A DNA stretch of 64,000 nt from Salvator merianae (Eukaryota > Chordata > Lepidosauria > Squamata > Teiidae): the NCBI GenBank assembly GCA_003586115.2, contig QVOM02000071.1:1264149-1328148 (forward strand). Direction: 5' to 3'. The notes beneath the pieces were generated by a model that was given only the letters and a program-made list of their open reading frames with translations, did no database searches and was not told where the DNA came from. The first letter of the stretch is position 1, and every line of letters begins with the position of its first letter. Made by a program: the position numbers and the translations under genes. Shown in pieces: positions 49,427 through 61,687 of this stretch.

Positions 49427-49726
49427 CTCTAAATCTAACTATATATTTTAATTATATTTGTTATATGAATTGTTGCCTAGTACCTTATACATTGGTTTTA
49501 AATATAGTTCATACGCATTCTTCCTTCTCTATTTTTCATCATTTGTATTCCTTATTTTTGCATAGGATTCTCTGTGTTTCTGACTGTTAACTACTGAATT
49601 CTAGTTTTGTATCCCTTTGTTTGATTTTGCATGTGCGCACATGCAAAAATAAACAATCCAAATTTCAAAATGCTAACATAAACATCACAAAAAATTAAAC
49701 TTCAAAGAAAATTCTAAGACACAAAC

Positions 49727-50212
49727 CTCATCTTTGTGCTTCTGACAAAAAACCAAGAACTGCGAAACTGTATCTCCCTTTCTGTTTCTTGGGATATACG
49801 CAACAGCCTTTTTCCTACTAACAAGTGACCGGGCAGCCCTTTTGGTTTCTCTCTCTTCAAACTCATTTTCACGACCAGTATTTGTTATATGCTTGATGCC
49901 TTCTTGAGATTCACTCATCACAGGAAGTTTTGGTCTCCTCCTCCTCCTCTTGACAGGAATATCTGATTCTTTCCTTGACTTCAATGCCTGACAAATGTCT
50001 TCATTTGTGTAAATTTTATTCATTTCTTCCAAAGACTGAACAGCAAGACCTGCTTCTTTTGCCACTTCAGGATTAAGCAGAGGTCTACCCCTAACATAAA
50101 GGAATGTGTATTTGACTTTCCGTTCTTCCACAGTCAAGGATAATGCATCTTTTGCTTGCTTAACACCTATTTCCCACTGAGGGCGCAGTTTTCCAGAAAC
50201 AGGTTTTAACAT
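49727..50212 (-). CDS. NSD2: NSD2 coding exon between PWWP and HMG-box
   Basis: 486 bp, exactly 162 codons, phase 0 at both ends. Acceptor CCTTCACAG before ATG TTA AAA; donor GATGAG|GTTTGT, a weaker donor than the others. Encodes MLKPVSGKLRPQWEIGVKQA, VEERKVKYTFLYVRGRPLLN, PEVAKEAGLAVQSLEEM, a basic patch PVKRRRRRPKLP, and ends RNRKGDTVSQFLVFCQKHKD with E, the first helix of the HMG-box. VSGKLR.QWE, VEERK.K.TFLYV, NP.VAKEAG and SQFLVFCQKH are hallmark NSD2 blocks. The internal ATG at the exon start is not the start codon, since the upstream exon joins in frame. Confidence 0.97.
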
Positions 50213-50488
50213 CTGTGAAGGAAACACACCATGTATTAGTTTAAGAAATCCCACATCTGTATAAATCATAAAAATATTACTCTATTAACTGGGATATTAA
50301 TATACACAATGTTTTTCTGATGCTATAGTGGAAAATGCTATGAGAAATTAACTTTTAAGTTGGCAATGGAGTCAACAATTTAAAAAGGAATGTGCTGTCG
50401 TTGATGCAGTAACAAAAACTTTAAAACAATGTGGATAGGGTTTTTGTTATTTGTTATTAGGTTATTTGACACATAATACAGTTCTTAC
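50213..50488. other. Short NSD2 intron, 276 bp
   Basis: GTAAGA...TTCACAG on the minus strand. No repeat inside; by far the shortest intron visible in the gene here. Confidence 0.9.
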
Positions 50489-50655
50489 CTTGATCTTCTC
50501 TGCTTTGGTAACAGAATGCTTTGCACTTTCCTGGCAGAGCAGCTCAAATTGTTCTTCTCCTTTGAATGATACAAGACTCTTTTCAAATACCCAAGCTCGT
50601 TCTGGAGCATCTCCAAAAAATTGTACGTGATACTGGCGGAAACTTTTCTTTTGCC
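50489..50655 (-). CDS. NSD2: NSD2 coding exon, C-terminal half of first PWWP domain
   Basis: 167 bp: two bases of a split glycine codon plus 55 codons. Acceptor GTGTTTTTCAG, donor AAG|GTAAGA. Encodes [40 protein letters not shown] and [30 protein letters not shown] is the end of the PWWP beta-barrel, which binds H3K36me2 nucleosomes in NSD2 (family knowledge), and differs from NSD3 (FFGDQPERAW). The exon with the PWWP signature itself and the start codon is not found up to position 64000, so that intron exceeds 13 kb. Confidence 0.97.
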
Positions 50656-51899
50656 CTGAAAAACACAGCATAGCTTATGGCATTTTAAACTGACATTAAC
50701 ACTTTTATTCAAATATTAGAACTCTATCAATGACAAACCTTTTCTGACTCTCGAGTTAAATTTTTTTCTCTTATGTGTTTGATTTCTGATATTTAGGTTT
50801 AACTTCTAACTGTCGAACAAATAATACACAGTACAAGAAAATTCTTTAACTTCCTTATATTCCTTTTAGTAGTACACAAAACTCACTTATGTGTAGCATA
50901 TTTTTAGGAAGTAGCGAAATACCCAGGGCCACATTCATTAAAAATCGTCTAGACAGGATAAAAAAGAATCTCAGTTCTTCCAAACTTTTAACAATCACAG
51001 TTTATTACACAGAAGCAAGAGATAACACAATATAATAAATTCTGATTAAGTTATGTAAAAAAACCATCAGTTCTGAAGTAATAGTAAAAGCAAGGGTACA
51101 TAGTTCATTAAATAAACTATGAAAATCACCTTTAAACTACAGGATAATATTATCATACTACATCAAAGGCTGTATGATGCATCTATTGTGTATGCAAAAC
51201 ATTTGTGTAATTGTCACATATTGTTTTAGCCTTCACTGTTTGCTTTGGCAGCACTGCAAATAAAGAGCTTAGAGTGTCTCTCCTGCCAGTACATAGGCAC
51301 TTCATAGTAAATCCTAAGCAGTGCCTTCATGAAGAAACATATGCTAATTCATCCAGGCCCAGGCTAGAATGCAAGAATACTGGAATAAGTGTGGCCCCCA
51401 GATAAATATGGTACTCATGGTCAATCACTGCACCAACTTATTATCATTCTCATGAATCTAACTGCCAGCTATAGGCAAACAGCCTCATTACCCTGGAACA
51501 GGCAAAGGCTAAGAGAATAAATCTTAACAAAAAATCCTGAGTGAAGCCTTGAAGGCAGTTGGATTGACCACACAAAATCTTCCTGGCATTTCATGAAACC
51601 AACCTAATGGCAAATGTTGTGCTCACACTTCTTTGGATCACACCAGTAAGACCAAGAGGGGAACTCTAATGCATGGACAGGAAACGCTTTAACACTCAGT
51701 GCTTCTCTGGGGGTTAAGGATCAATTTTATGCAGATTTAGAATCCATCACCATTAATGTTCCCACCTCAGAATGGACTGTGATTAATAGCCATCATGTAC
51801 TGGTCATTTTGGCAAAGAAAAAAATTAATGAAAACTGGCAGAGATTGCTCACACCAAATATTTGTGTTCCACATACATTATCGGTATCAAGTCACGTCA
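50656..51899. other. NSD2 intron, no feature recognised
   Basis: AT-rich and unassigned. Part of 51540-51899 may be the 5' region of the LINE that follows. Confidence 0.45.
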
Positions 51900-53360
51900 T
51901 AAGGCATCTTGGATACAACCCAGATCTGTGTTCTCATTAACCAGAGTTATCATAGTTCAGATTGTAACAGTGTTGGTTCCCTGGGTGGTAGCAAAGTGTG
52001 CTTTCAGGCTAGACAAATTCATTGCCTTAAACTGAAAACTCATGATCCCATTAATACTGTTAATACAGCAATTCCTCATTTGGTGAGTATTTTATCTATT
52101 CTATCTCACAAGAATTCCAGAAGTGTCCTAATAATAATGCTGAAATGAACTGGAAGTACATCTGCAATATGATCCACCATTCAAGCATGGATACCATTGG
52201 CAAAAGGAAGAGATATAATTCCAGACTGATTTTAGTATGTCTTTGCAGAGCTCGATCCTGTTTTTGAAATCAAATGGGCAGCTCTACTGAATTATGAGAG
52301 GAATCCATCAGAGGAAACCCTAACATGTCACCAAGCATACTGCAAGACATTATGCCAATGATTACTGGACAAAGCTGTTCTAGAACATCCAGCTGTCAGC
52401 TGATTGTAGGCATGTATGACAGGATTAACAAGACTCTTTGACCCATCCCAACAAAAATTGTGCCAATAAAGGCATCCGCATGTGTGATTATTACAGATAA
52501 GAGTCAACATTTGAAGTGATGGACTGAATATTATCAAGGTTCTCAGGGGAATACCATTCCTGATGCCATGTTTGCTAACATCAAGAATGTGCCTGTCATG
52601 GAAGAATTTGTTGTCTCACCTTCTCTAGACAACTAAGCAAGGCAATAGAATACTTTATTAGTGGGTTAATTCTGGGGACCAGAGGCATCCCATTTGAAGT
52701 CACCAAGATAGACATACAAACCATACTTCTCCACCACCTACACAAGCTTCTTTGTCAGTGCTGAGAAGAAGGAATTGTGTCTCAGGATATGCACAGCGCT
52801 AACACTGTAACATTATATAAAAACAAAGGAGACCAAAACGTTTGCAATGACTACAAAGGAAAGCATTTGCCTGAATAGTATCATGCTTGTGTGCTTAAGC
52901 ACTCTCTTACATAAGTCCTGGACTTATATGCCTACTGGGAGACCCATTTGAATAACTTCCACCCTTCTAAAGAACTGAGTATCACATGGGTGAACAGACC
53001 CTCAAATAGATATGTCCATATGAAAACAAATATTCCATGTACATTTGCTCTTCTGGCTCATTAACACAGGTTGGTCATGTTAATCAAGTGAAAGAAGGCC
53101 TTGTTACTTGTTCCAGGCCTCTTTGGCCAATAATGTTTGCAAGTAGGACATGAAAGCATGTGACATCAACCCAAAGACCTCAGAACAAGTGGAAGCTGAT
53201 CATAGCACATGGAGGCAGACTGTCTGGACAAGAGAACAAAGTGAAGATAAAAGAACTCTTGTGTGGGAGAGAAGGAAAACGTTTAGGCATCATATACAAA
53301 AACTGCCTCTCCGGGATCAGACTGCATGATCAGGCAATGCAAATTCTGATTTCCTAAAAC
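51900..53360 (+). pseudogene. Decayed LINE with RT and C-terminal remains
   Basis: In shifting frames: DKSQHLK.WTEYYQ then NVPVMEEFVVSPSLD (52490-52630), the linker before RT; PFEVTKIDIQTILLHHLHKL and QDMHSANTVTLYKNKGDQNV (52690-52830), matching the IPAEVYK...PQDF.DA.IV.LYKNKGDR blocks of a widespread non-LTR family; then, after a deletion of the RT palm, RACDINPKTSEQVEADHSTW-like sequence and a C-terminal NCLSGIRLHDQ (53300), like the C..C..IGLHSH zinc-finger end of that family. Clade not assigned with confidence. Confidence 0.6.
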
Positions 53361-55465
53361 CAAACAAAAATAAATTATGGTTAAGTATTCCATTGTCTCT
53401 CAAGAAAGAAGAATGCCTACAACTTCATATTATAAGAAGAAAATGCCCTGTGTTTGCATATTGCAGATATCTAATCTTATAGTAAAAAAAAAAAGTATAT
53501 CTTTTCACTTCTACAGTATGTAAAACTACTGTTTAATTAGGCCAAATTCAATTATCAGCCAGTAGTTCTACAAACACACTCTGTACACTGCTGATGAATA
53601 CAGTACATGACAGAAATTCCTTCCTACAGTCCATATACAAAGATTGAAAACCATGATCATAACAAAATACCCAGTTTCTAAGAGAATAATAAGAAGCAGA
53701 CATTGGAAAATTTCAAATCCTTAATTCATCTTTACACTACACTTCTCAGCCATCATTACTCAGCTGTTCTAAGCAATGTATGGTCCTACAATTCCTTTAA
53801 TCTACATCAATGTCAGAGACATAGTAGGTAAATACTGGGATTGCCCAACTGATTCAGATGGGGTTCGGAAGAGAGTCTTAACAGTTTCCTCAAATTTATT
53901 TTCCCAGTTTTGGTTTGTCTCATCAAACATTTATAAAGCAAAGCATACAGTAATAAAGAGCTAAAACCCCAAAACCTACAGCTGTAACAGACACACACAA
54001 AAAACCCAGTAATTAAGGATGTGCAAAAGCCATTTCATAGTGTGCTAGCTCAGGCCACGGCACCACAGGAAGCACTGACACAACTTATAAAATACAAACA
54101 ACAGGAAGAGAAGCAAGAAACAAGTGACTGCTTTATAGTAAAGTCTGGTAAATTATGTGGTAAATTTAGAATATCAATTATGCCTATTTTGATCACTCTT
54201 AAATGGGTCTGAAACGTTTTAGAATGGGCTTTTTTGCTTATTAATGAAAATACAATACATAAAATTGCATCATTCCTAGCAGAGATCAACCTAGTAGGAA
54301 TTGGAATGACTGTATCACACAAAAAGTTCACAATTAACAGTTTAATTTTTAGTTATATGTTACTACAGCTGTAGGCAGTAAAATATGAAAAGGTAGCTCT
54401 TGCTTAACATTATTTCATTATAGCGCTGTGACCTCTAATACAAATGTTGTGTACAGAATTTTGAAATGAGAGTAAGCCAGCTTGCAAGCCAAGGGCAACA
54501 TTGAGAATCAGTCCCCAAAGAGCTGGCAGCTGGGAAGCATCAGAATCCAGCTTTAAAAAAAAGCAAAATGGCCACCACTGCCAGTGCGCCAGAAGGAAGA
54601 AGCAAGAACTGTTACTGTCAAAATGAGAAGCATTTAGTCCACATAAAAGAGGAAAAAGTTGCTTCTGCCATCAGAAAGGGACATAATTAGCATTTTTTGA
54701 GTGCACAAATGACTCAGTCAGAGCTTTCAGCAGCAGAAAGGTGGCAAATAGTGCTTCCAGGTCGCAAACAGCAGGGCATCTAGTGCCAGCATCCACCAGG
54801 CTTAATACATGACTTTCCTTTTTTAAATAGTACTTTGTTACCCATCTAAGTAGCTTTCCCTAGGATATAAACATTAAAATTTTGCTACCAAGATGCATTT
54901 CTTATTCATTTATTTCTTATTATGATTCCAAGAAGTATTTCTTAATGGCAGTTTTTCCTTTAAACTTCACAGTCCAAAAGAGAAACACAGTTGGACCATT
55001 TCGCACTTTAAATAAAGCAACTCAAAACAATTTGCATATGTATTTGAATAAAAGTATTGATTCAGAATATACACAAAACAAAACCCAAGAATAAAAACAG
55101 ACAAAAACACCGTAACTGTAATGAACAGTATGGGGAATTAAGAAGACTAAACTACAGATTGTGACTGGCACTACAAATTGATTGCTGATATAAGCAATAA
55201 AGCAAAGGAACTAGACACCATGACTCACAGGACAAATTGCACTGAACACTTTTCTCTGCAGTTTAAAGGACAAAGCATTTTCAAAACTAAAGGAAAAATT
55301 TTAAGCCTTTACTATTAAAAATGTTGGAGCAAAGAAGGGAAAGGATTAACAGAAGGAATACGAGACAACAACGCAGAAACAGAGTGGTTGGCACCTTACT
55401 TCACCTTTCCAGAAAAACAAGGGAAGTTCTTGGCAGTGGAATCTTGGCAACGCAGTAATCCACAG
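53361..55465. other. NSD2 intron
   Basis: AT-rich and mostly unassigned. AAGGATGTGCAAAAGCC at about 54017 resembles one terminus of the hAT-like family (see 48128-48379), without a visible partner end. Confidence 0.4.
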
Positions 55466-56060
55466 TAGGGATGCCTAAGAACCAGGTCTAATGCAATCAG
55501 TTCTAGACAAACCAGGGAGTTCATTATCAGACTGAACCCACTGCATGTTTAGGGTTCAACCTGAAAGCATACTGAACCAACTGGGGAATAAGATGTACAG
55601 TTCCTCACATCGATTCATGCCTCACACTCTTGCTTCCTCCCCATCACATCCTGCCATTTCCTGGATCATGCCTTGCTATCCCTTTTCTCCCCATCACTCA
55701 CATGTGGCATCTGCAAGCTCCTACCTGTTCCCCTCAGCCCTGAAATCACTGGCTGGAACGACTGTGGCCAGCATGCTTTTGGAGGTCTAGAGGACAGTAT
55801 ACCAGTCAAATTTTTTCCAAGACTTCGTAACTGGTACCAGCAGCACATCATGGGCCTGAGGAGAGCAAGTAGGAGCCTGTAGATCCAAGGAGGAATGGTA
55901 GGGTGTACTGGGCGGATGGTATGATGGGAGCAAGAAAGATGACAAGTCACAATTTAGGAAGGAAACAAGTATAATGGGAGACAGGGGGAAAGGCCAGGGG
56001 ATCACAGACCATTCAGTGAACAAGACGTCCAGTCCAACCTTTGGCCATGTGCAATTTAGG
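55466..56060 (+). repeat. Possible large member of the TAGGGATG family
   Basis: Left end TAGGGATGCCTAAGAACCAG; right end CCAACCTTTGGCCATGTGCA then ATTTAG, roughly its inverse. About 595 bp, and the interior resembles 30738-31340. No clear target duplication. Confidence 0.4.
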
Positions 56061-57179
56061 TTCTTTATGAACATGAATTACAGATTTGCATTCATGACCA
56101 TACCTAGTCCATGGAGAAGAGGAATGCCAAAGGAAATTATGTTTCATGTCTCAAAAGTGGCAAAGTTCCAGGGACAGATCCAGTAAAAAAGGCTCTTGTG
56201 TTCCTACTGCTAGCTCCTGCTGAACACAGGTGGATTTGGAGCAGTTTCTTTGTCATGGAGATAGAAAGCAAGCAGCATACAAAACAACTCCATCTAGAGT
56301 TGCAGAGAAGCTATTGTTTGAAAGGCTATTTTCCTTTCTTTCATAACCATTTCTCCTCTATCGCAAATCCTTCTTCTGCACCAAAGTATACTTGTGTCTT
56401 CTGTATATACCTAACATATATACTCTGGGGAGATTCCATCAAAGGGAAAAAAATATGAAAGGATCAATTACCTCAGATAACAATTCCCTGCCTACTTATG
56501 TCAGGCCATATACTTGTGATTGCTTTCAACACTGAGAACACTACTAGGTTAAGCTCAGGAAAGAAATTCTTATGTTCAGCAGGAAACTCTTTGTTCACCA
56601 CTTACCATGAATGGTTGTTCCAGAAGAAGGAGAGGGAGGAAGGCAGGAAGAAAACAGTGGGTTTCACCTCATGTCTCTTCTAGGAGGAGTGACAGAGGGT
56701 GTGACCGAGATTTTAAAAGGTCTTGCTAGGTTGCTGAGGCCCCAGTTTCCTTGGAGACTAGATCTAAAACGAGATATGAAATAGGAGAGACAATAGGGAA
56801 AGAGCTAGGATGGGAAGAGGAGAATTCACCTGGTTCCCTCTCCAACTATCTGGTTTATTTTCCTTCTCCCCCCACCTTTAATTCTGCCATTGCTGGTCCT
56901 AAGTCTGAATTAAAAAAGAAGAAGGGTGGGTGTCAGGCTAGCAAATAGATCCTGTAAAAATTGTAATCTCTAAAGAAACAGCAAGTGAAGTTCAATGAAG
57001 TAAACAAGCCCAGCATAAAGATACACGTTTTTCTTTATTACAGTGCTGGATGAAAATCAAAAGGAACTCTAATGCCTGGTGTGCAGTTCAATTCCGTGTT
57101 TCAAAACTACTACAGTGATCAGAACATGAAATGCACATACATTATATCAGTGTGGAAACCTAGCACAACTGCTTCATGG
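56061..57179. other. NSD2 intron, no feature recognised
   Basis: No motif identified. Confidence 0.4.
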
Positions 57180-58519
57180 GTTCAACAGTTAGCAAATAGA
57201 CTTCCTGGGCATTAGTGAGATGAAGTTGACAGGAAGTAGTAGGATGGTCAGTAATGGTAAGACTGTTCTGTATTCAAGGAACAATGATCAGCATGTATAT
57301 GGTATATGTTTGGTGTTGAGTAAGAGACAAGAACATTCACTGAATAGAAGTCGGTGAAAGAACATTTCATCATGACGAGATTGTAATCAAGGCATTCAAA
57401 GTACAGTATATGTACTTTCATCCAAGTACAGTATATGTACCAACCAAGGATGCAGAAAAAGATCTATAATAAATTACAAGATACAGTACTATCAGTGACA
57501 TCTCTAATCATTATATGGTACTCACTAGTGATAGTACGCACAAATAGGTAGCAAAAGACAAGCATAGGAACAACATGTGACTGAACTGCATGATTTGCAG
57601 TACAGACAAGTAAAAATGGAGAAAATCTGCTATTTTTCTAGTACTAATATATGTCAGAAAAATTGATTTTGCTCATTATTCATAAGAAAATGCATGCCTA
57701 ACATAGTCACTATTAATGAAATTGATTATTGTTGTATTAGTAAATGATGGAGATCAGTGCTTCTAGATGCAAGACCATATTATAGTACTGATGTAGGATC
57801 AAAACTTTATCTCTTGACGCCATCATTCAGATTCCAGCTAAAGAAGAAGTGAGAACGGAATTCATTCACCCTTACGCTGTGGAGAAGCTGAGAGATTATG
57901 CCACAATATAAAGTCAAACCTGAAAACCAATTATAATTGCAATGTGAAACTGAACATAAAGATAAATGGATGTGGTTTGAACATGCAGTGACCAAGAGTG
58001 CAGAAGAAACAACAGGATGAAGGACAGCAACACAAGAAAAATGGTAGAAACAAGAGTAGAACCTGGCAGCTGATCAATGAACAAAATATGGCAAAGCACC
58101 AAAAAGATCAGACAAAGCCACCAAGTAAGAAAATGGAAACTATGGGAAAGCATCAACTTCTGGATTGTAGCATTAAGACAAATTACCAGGTTGATAAGAA
58201 GGAAAGCTGAATATAAGTAGTGATGGATAAAAATGACAATAATGCTATTATTCCAGTGCCCAAGAATTAACAGGAGCATGAAATGACACCAATGCTCCTA
58301 TCAGGATAAGAATGGGAAGTTGTACTCAGCAAAGAAAAGCAAGATGCATGCTGGGAAACTACTTCAAAGAGATACTGAATCAGCCACATCCAGCAAAGTC
58401 AGCTTCAGTCCCTCTGACAAACTGGATCTAGAGCTTGGCATGATTATGATATCAAAGAAACAAATAAGCTAGTAAGAACACCAATGTTGATCTAGATCAA
58501 ATCACAGCAGAACTAATGA

Positions 58520-61500
58520 TTTTTTTTTTAATTTTAACATACTTTATTATTCTTGTATTTCAAATATATAAAATTACAGTTTACATTACATTCTTATATC
58601 ACTATTATTATCAAATTCCCCCTTCATTAACAGTTTCTTCTAAACTTCCTGTTCTTCAACATCCTGTTTTCCTTCCTTCTTTTTCCACTGAAACTCTTCT
58701 TTCTTTCTTTCTTTTTTTTTTTTATTCTTCAAATCCAGCCATCGTAAGTCCATTATCCATCTCTTGCAGAAAGTCAATAAAGGGCCTCCAGTTCCTGTAA
58801 AACCTATCAACTGTCTTAATTCTCAAAAGATTTGTCAGTTTGTCCATCTCGGCCAACTCCATCATTTTCACTAACCAATAGTCCACTGTTGGTAATAACT
58901 CTCCTTTCCACTTCTGAGCATATACAATTCTGGCAGCAGTTACCATATTTTGCAATAACACATTGACACCTTCAACATTATTTTCCACTATCCCCAACAG
59001 GAATAATTCCGGTCTAAAAGGAATATTTGTCTTTAAAATTTTCTGCATAGCTGTGTGAATTTGAACCCAATACTTTTTGGGTTTTACACAAGTCCACCAC
59101 ATATGATAAAAAGTACCCTCATGCTTCTTACATTTCCAACACTTACTTGACATACCTTGATACATTTTTGAAATTCTAAAAGGTGTTAAGTACCATCGAT
59201 ACATCATCTTATATATATTTTCTTTCAACATATTACATACAGTAAATTTCATATCTTTGATCCACAATTTTTCCCATTGCTCCATTGAAATATTATAACC
59301 AAAATTTTGTGCCCATTTTATCATACAATCTTTAACTTGCTCTTGTTCTAATTCTATTTTCAAAAGAAAATCGTACAATACCCCTATAATTCCCCTTTCT
59401 TCTTTTTCCAATTTTTCTTCCCATTTCTGTCTTTCTAATTCAAAATTCATCCTTCTTTTATCTTCTTTAAAAACATCCATCAATTGAGCATACATTAGCC
59501 ATTGTACCTCTAATCTCTCCTAGTTTAACTGATCTCTCGTTTTCAAGGAGAATACATCTGTTTCATTATTTTTACTCAACACCTCCTCATATTTAATCCA
59601 TCTTTCCCTTCTCCCAAATTCTTTAAACAAAGCTTCGTGAGGTGAAACCCATATTGGTATTCTGGGATACAATTTACTCCTGTACTTACATCCAAGTCAT
59701 CCATAACGCATGTCTTACATAATGATTCTTAAATGCCGCATTTACTTTAACTTTATCATACCATAAGTAACCGTGTAAACCATATCTTAAATCAAAACCT
59801 TCCAGTTGCAACAGTCTTTTATCTCTTAGCCAAAACCATTTAGCAATCCAACTTAAACAACAGAAAGCAAAATATAATTTTAAATTAGGTAAAAACAACC
59901 CTCCTCTTTCTTTTGCATCTAGCATCAATTTACAGCGTATTCTTGGCTTTTTGCCTTGCCATATAAATCTTGTCAAGTCCTTTTGCCATTTTTTGAATAC
60001 CTCATCTTTAATTATAATCGGTATAGATTGAAACAAAAACATCACTCTTGGCAAGACGTTCATTTTTAAACCTGAGATTCTACCCAGTAACGATAATTTC
60101 AATTTAGACCATCTTTCCAAGTCTTGCTTAACTTGCGACCAAAGTTTCACATAATTGTTCTGATACAATGCCAAGTTTTGTTTAGTCAACCATACTCCTA
60201 AATATTTAACTTTCTTTTCAATATCAAAGCCAAATTTTCTTCCCAGATCTTCTTGCTCTTTCTTTGTCATATTTTTTACCAGTATTTTGGTTTTTTTCTC
60301 ATTAATTTTCAGTCCTGCCACTCGCCCAAATGTCTCTATCACATGTTTAACTGTTTCTATTGATTCCTTCGGATCTTTCAAAATAATTACTATGTCATCT
60401 GCAAAAGCTCTCAGCCTTTAATCTTCTTTTTTGATCTTCAGACCTTCAATATTTGTCTCTTGTCTTATAGCTCTATTCATTACCTCTAACACCAATATAA
60501 ATAAAAGTGGGCATCCTTGTCTTGTACCTTTTTGTATTGCAATTTTTTGTGTAACTTCTCAATTTATTGTAAGTTGTGCTGACTGTGTTGTATATATTGC
60601 TCTAATCCATTTTGTAAAGTTCCCTCCAAAGTTCATCATATCTAGAAGATTAAGCATAAAATTCCAGTTCAGATTGTCAAAAGCTTTTTCGGCATCCAGA
60701 AAGATTAGTGCTGCTTGCACTTCTTTATGAGACTCTAAATATTCTATAACGTCGATTATACTTCTTATATTGTCCTTCATTTGTCTTTTGAGGAGAAATC
60801 CCGCCTGATCTTGGTGAATAAATTCTTGTAACACCTGTTTTAGCTTTGTTGCCATTATACTTGCAAAAACTTTATAATCATTATTCAGTAGTGAAATTGG
60901 TCTATAATTTTTTGGCGACGTGAAGTCCTGTCCCTCTTTTGGAATTAATGTTATAAACGCTTTTTCCCAGCTTTCCGGTATTTTCCCACTGTCCAGTATA
61001 CTATTCATTGTCGTTAATAGTGGTTGCTGCAGTTCCTCTTGAAGTACTTTATAATAAATTGCTGTTAAACCATCCGGCCCTGGAGCCTTTCCTCCTTTCA
61101 TTTTCTTAATAGCATCAGAGAGTTCCTTTGATGTTATAGGTGCATTCAACATAGTTCTATATTCTTGTGAAATTTGTGGCAGATTTTGTTTTTCCAAGTA
61201 ATTTTTAATGTCTTCCTCTAAAACTTCTTTCTTTCTATACAGTTTTTCACAGAACTCACACATTACTCTCTGTATATCTATTTTGTTTGTTACCTCTTTA
61301 TCCGCTTCTTTCAACTTCAAAATGACCTTGTTGGCTTTTTCCTTTCTCAGTTTGTATGCTAGCCACTTCCCTGGTTTATTGGCTGATTCAAAATTCCTTT
61401 GCTTCAAATAAGTCAATTTCTTCTCCATTTCCTCAACATCCATCATTGAGAGTTCTTTTTGTAAGATTTTTAAATTTCTTAGCGTCTCTCGACCGTCTGG

Positions 61501-61560
61501 CTTTTGCTTTAATTCTCTCTCCTTCTTCTTGAAATTTGTCATGAATAGCATAGTACAGGA
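58520..61560 (-). mobile_element. L1 LINE, antisense, 5'-truncated
   Basis: The 3' end lies at the left with a T-run at 58520-58529 (the poly(A) on the minus strand). The 5' end is cut in the ORF2 linker at about 61560. It belongs to the same young family as 10813-12602. No convincing target duplication was found. Confidence 0.88.
58722..61551 (-). pseudogene. L1 ORF2: reverse transcriptase and C-terminal domain
   Basis: Only a few stops interrupt it. 61551-60559 encodes the linker and RT fingers/palm: MKGGKAPGPDGLTAIYYKVL, GKIPESWEKAFITLIPKEGQ, NYRPISLLNNDYKVFASIMA, FIHQDQAGFLLKRQ and AALIFLDAEKAFDNLNWNFM. After a stop, RQGCPLL and RAFADDIVIILKDPKES carry the catalytic DD (near 60400), and 60381-59686 continues INEKKTKILV and YLGVWLTKQ to IAKWFWLRDKRLLQLEGFDL. 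After further stops, 59495-58722 holds the C-terminus with CWKCKKHEGTFYHMWWTC. Endonuclease absent through truncation. Cannot retrotranspose as it stands. Confidence 0.9.
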
Positions 61561-61687
61561 ATTAACAGGGCTGTTGAATGAATGCTAGAGAATGCACCAT
61601 GGGAACAATAAGCCAAGTTCCACAGTGGACACTCATGCAGCAAGCGATTTTCATGCTGCACAAATACACTGAACTGCATATATAATT

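Noticed and set aside
57914..58279. 121-codon hydrophobic minus-strand ORF resembling a membrane protein
   Set aside because: Antisense of a lysine/glutamine-rich LINE linker; the hydrophobicity comes from A-rich sense sequence read in reverse. No start context, splice sites or family motif.
58500..61575. Target-site duplication for the antisense L1
   Set aside because: CAGAACTAAT on the left and CAGGAATTAA on the right are only loosely similar; not enough to call a duplication.
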